This document shows, in pieces, positions 13,567-14,590 of a DNA stretch of 14,590 nucleotides; the first letter of the stretch is position 1, and every line of letters begins with the position of its first letter. The position numbers were made by a program, and so were the translations under genes. The stretch comes from F1-60-MAGs149 sp044369995 (GTDB lineage: Bacteria; Actinomycetota; Thermoleophilia; Gaiellales; F1-60-MAGs149): assembly GCA_044369995.1 (NCBI GenBank), contig JBILWG010000031.1, positions 1 to 14,590 of the forward strand. Direction: 5' to 3'. The notes under the pieces are model-generated. The model had not been told where the DNA came from. It was given only the letters and a program-made list of their open reading frames with translations, and searched no databases.

Positions 13567-14519
13567 TTCGAGGCGTCGGCGTAGTCGCTCAGCTTGTAGT
13601 CCCCGGGGCTGGCGATCGACGGCTGCCCGGCACGCAGCAGTTCCGGCACCGTGACCGAACGCAGCCCGCGCGCGACCAGCCCGTCGAGGATCAGCGGAAG
13701 CGCGTCGACGGTCATCTGGCGATTCATCGAGCCGTCGTGCAGCAGGATGATCGCGCCGGGCTTGAGCGCCGGGCTGTTGAGGACGTTGGCCGCGATGGTG
13801 CCGGGGTCGCTCAGCGCCCAGTCGTTGCTGTCGACGGTCCAGAGCACCGGCAGCATGCCCTGACGGCGTGAGAACTCGTTGGTCTTGGCGGTGAAGTCGC
13901 CGAACGGCGGGCGCATCAGGGTCGGGACGCGTCCCGTCTCCTTGAGGATCGCCGCGCGCGTGTCCACGAGCTCGCGCCGGAGGCCAGCCGTGTCCAGGCT
14001 CGGCAGGCTGGCGTGCGTCCACGAGTGATCGGCGACGACGTGGCCCTGCTCGACCATCGCCCGGAGGGCGCCCGGATGGTCGTCGAGGTTCTGACCGACG
14101 ACGAAGAAGGTGCCCTGCATCTTGTAGCGCTTGAGCAATGCGAGCACGTCCCACGTGTCCTTCCCCGGACCGTCGTCAAACGTCAGCGCCACGAGGTTGC
14201 CCGTGGCGACGCCCGCATTGACGCCATCGCTCGGCGGGACGGCGTTGGCGTACTGCCCGATCCCCCACGCCCGCTGCTCCACGGCGTCCGCCGCCTTCGC
14301 ACCTTCAGCCGCGTTGGCAGCCGCCTTCTTGGCCGCCAGGTCGATGGCGCTCTCGGTCGAGACGGGCACGGCCTCGGAGCCGGCGTCGCTCGGCCGCATG
14401 GCGTAGGCCAGCACGCCCACGATCAGCAGGCCGAGGACGACGACGAGCAGGCCGCGGCGACGGCGCTGGATGGCCGCGTCACGCGATGCCGACCGGGGTG
14501 GTCTCCGGGGGGTGGACAC
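13563..14519 (-). CDS. Membrane-anchored polysaccharide deacetylase (NodB domain, CE4)
   Basis: 318 residues from the GTG at 14519. A basic head (RRRRG, 19-23) precedes a single hydrophobic segment (24-41), giving an uncleaved anchor with the enzyme outside. Next come an Ala/Lys-rich helical stretch (56-83) and the NodB domain (about 105-290). All five CE4 motifs are present: TFDDGP (113-118; catalytic D115, metal D116), HSWTH (165-169; metal histidines), RPPFGDF (203-209), WTVDSNDW (227-234) and LLHDG (259-263). Such enzymes remove N-acetyl groups from peptidoglycan or other GlcNAc polymers, giving lysozyme resistance or remodelling. With every catalytic residue kept it is probably active. 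The GTG is chosen because TATCCT lies 6 bases upstream; an upstream in-frame start at 14558 would add 13 residues. It follows guaA after about 48 bases. Confidence 0.93.
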   Translation of the reverse strand: MSTPRRPPRSASRDAAIQRRRRGLLVVVLGLLIVGVLAYAMRPSDAGSEAVPVSTESAIDLAAKKAAANAAEGAKAADAVEQRAWGIGQYANAVPPSDGVNAGVATGNLVALTFDDGPGKDTWDVLALLKRYKMQGTFFVVGQNLDDHPGALRAMVEQGHVVADHSWTHASLPSLDTAGLRRELVDTRAAILKETGRVPTLMRPPFGDFTAKTNEFSRRQGMLPVLWTVDSNDWALSDPGTIAANVLNSPALKPGAIILLHDGSMNRQMTVDALPLILDGLVARGLRSVTVPELLRAGQPSIASPGDYKLSDYADASN

Positions 14520-14525
14520 ACGCGC

Positions 14526-14531
14526 AGGATA
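14526..14531 (-). promoter_or_regulatory. -10-like TATCCT for a leaderless deacetylase mRNA
   Basis: GGGTATCCT is followed by GCGCGT (6 bases) and the GTG at 14519. A TTGCCC further upstream is 21 bases away, too far for a normal -35. No Shine-Dalgarno is present before the GTG. Confidence 0.5.
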
Positions 14532-14536
14532 CCCGT

Positions 14537-14550
14537 CGCCCTGAGGGGCG
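14537..14550 (-). terminator. Small hairpin between guaA and the deacetylase gene
   Basis: CGCCC and GGGCG pair around a 4-base loop, 17 bases past the guaA stop. The stem is short and no T-run follows. It might end guaA transcription or sit in the deacetylase promoter. Weak. Confidence 0.25.
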
Positions 14551-14567
14551 CTGGGCAAGCCGGCTCG

Positions 14568-14590
14568 CTATTCCCACTCGATGGTGCCGG
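14568..14590 (-). CDS. guaA: GMP synthase (glutamine-hydrolysing), last codons only
   Basis: The minus strand entering the window reads GTIEWE then TAG. The ending PPGTIEWE or PPATIEWE is the near-invariant C-terminus of GuaA, which aminates XMP to GMP in purine synthesis. The two bases before GGC (CC) fit the expected proline or alanine. Only six full codons are visible, so the call rests on this one distinctive motif. Confidence 0.8.

Overview
The window is high-GC bacterial chromosome (about two thirds G+C or more by eye). Codons favour G/C in the third position, and GTG starts and 4-base GTGA overlaps are frequent. The order rplM-rpsI-glmM-glmS-acpS is a familiar actinobacterial arrangement, so I infer an actinomycete, possibly a deep-branching one such as Thermoleophilia (weak guess). 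There is no prophage, transposon, CRISPR array, tRNA or rRNA. The content is almost entirely housekeeping, and I do not see a new multi-gene defence or biosynthetic system.

Layout: (a) 2-757, the 3' part of a CorA-type Mg/Co channel gene, converging on a 3-hydroxyisobutyrate-dehydrogenase-like oxidoreductase (806-1696, minus). (b) 1803-6137, a minus-strand run murJ (lipid II flippase) - yihY-like membrane protein - lepA (EF4). The first pair overlaps by GTGA and the second is separated by about 10-16 bases. (c) 6238-6795, rpsT (S20) on the plus strand, with an unusual 100-residue low-complexity tail. (d) 6792-11268, a minus-strand block read rplM, rpsI, glmM, glmS, acpS, which joins two ribosomal proteins to UDP-GlcNAc precursor synthesis and carrier-protein activation. 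(e) 11321-11677, a small two-helix membrane protein on plus, facing an RNase D-like exonuclease with an extra N-terminal domain (11644-12936, minus). (f) 13156-13566, a HIT-family protein on plus, tail-to-tail with a membrane-anchored polysaccharide deacetylase (13563-14519, minus). (g) 14568-14590, the last codons of guaA on minus.

Functional theme: many of the genes serve cell-envelope construction (glmM and glmS for amino-sugar supply, murJ for lipid II export, the deacetylase for glycan modification) or translation (rplM, rpsI, rpsT, lepA).

The strongest signal not explained by the genes is regulatory. Seven genes have a -10-like TAnnnT exactly 5-7 bases before the start codon, the spacing expected for leaderless mRNAs. 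Genes inside transcription units instead use Shine-Dalgarno sequences or GTGA overlaps, and the two ribosomal-protein operons appear to have real leaders. This pattern also settles several start codons. Other points of note are the S20 tail, two convergent gene pairs whose stop codons interlock in a CTAG palindrome, a 16-base perfect palindrome plus an 11-bp hairpin in the lepA/oxidoreductase gap, and overlapping face-to-face promoters between rplM and the small membrane-protein gene.
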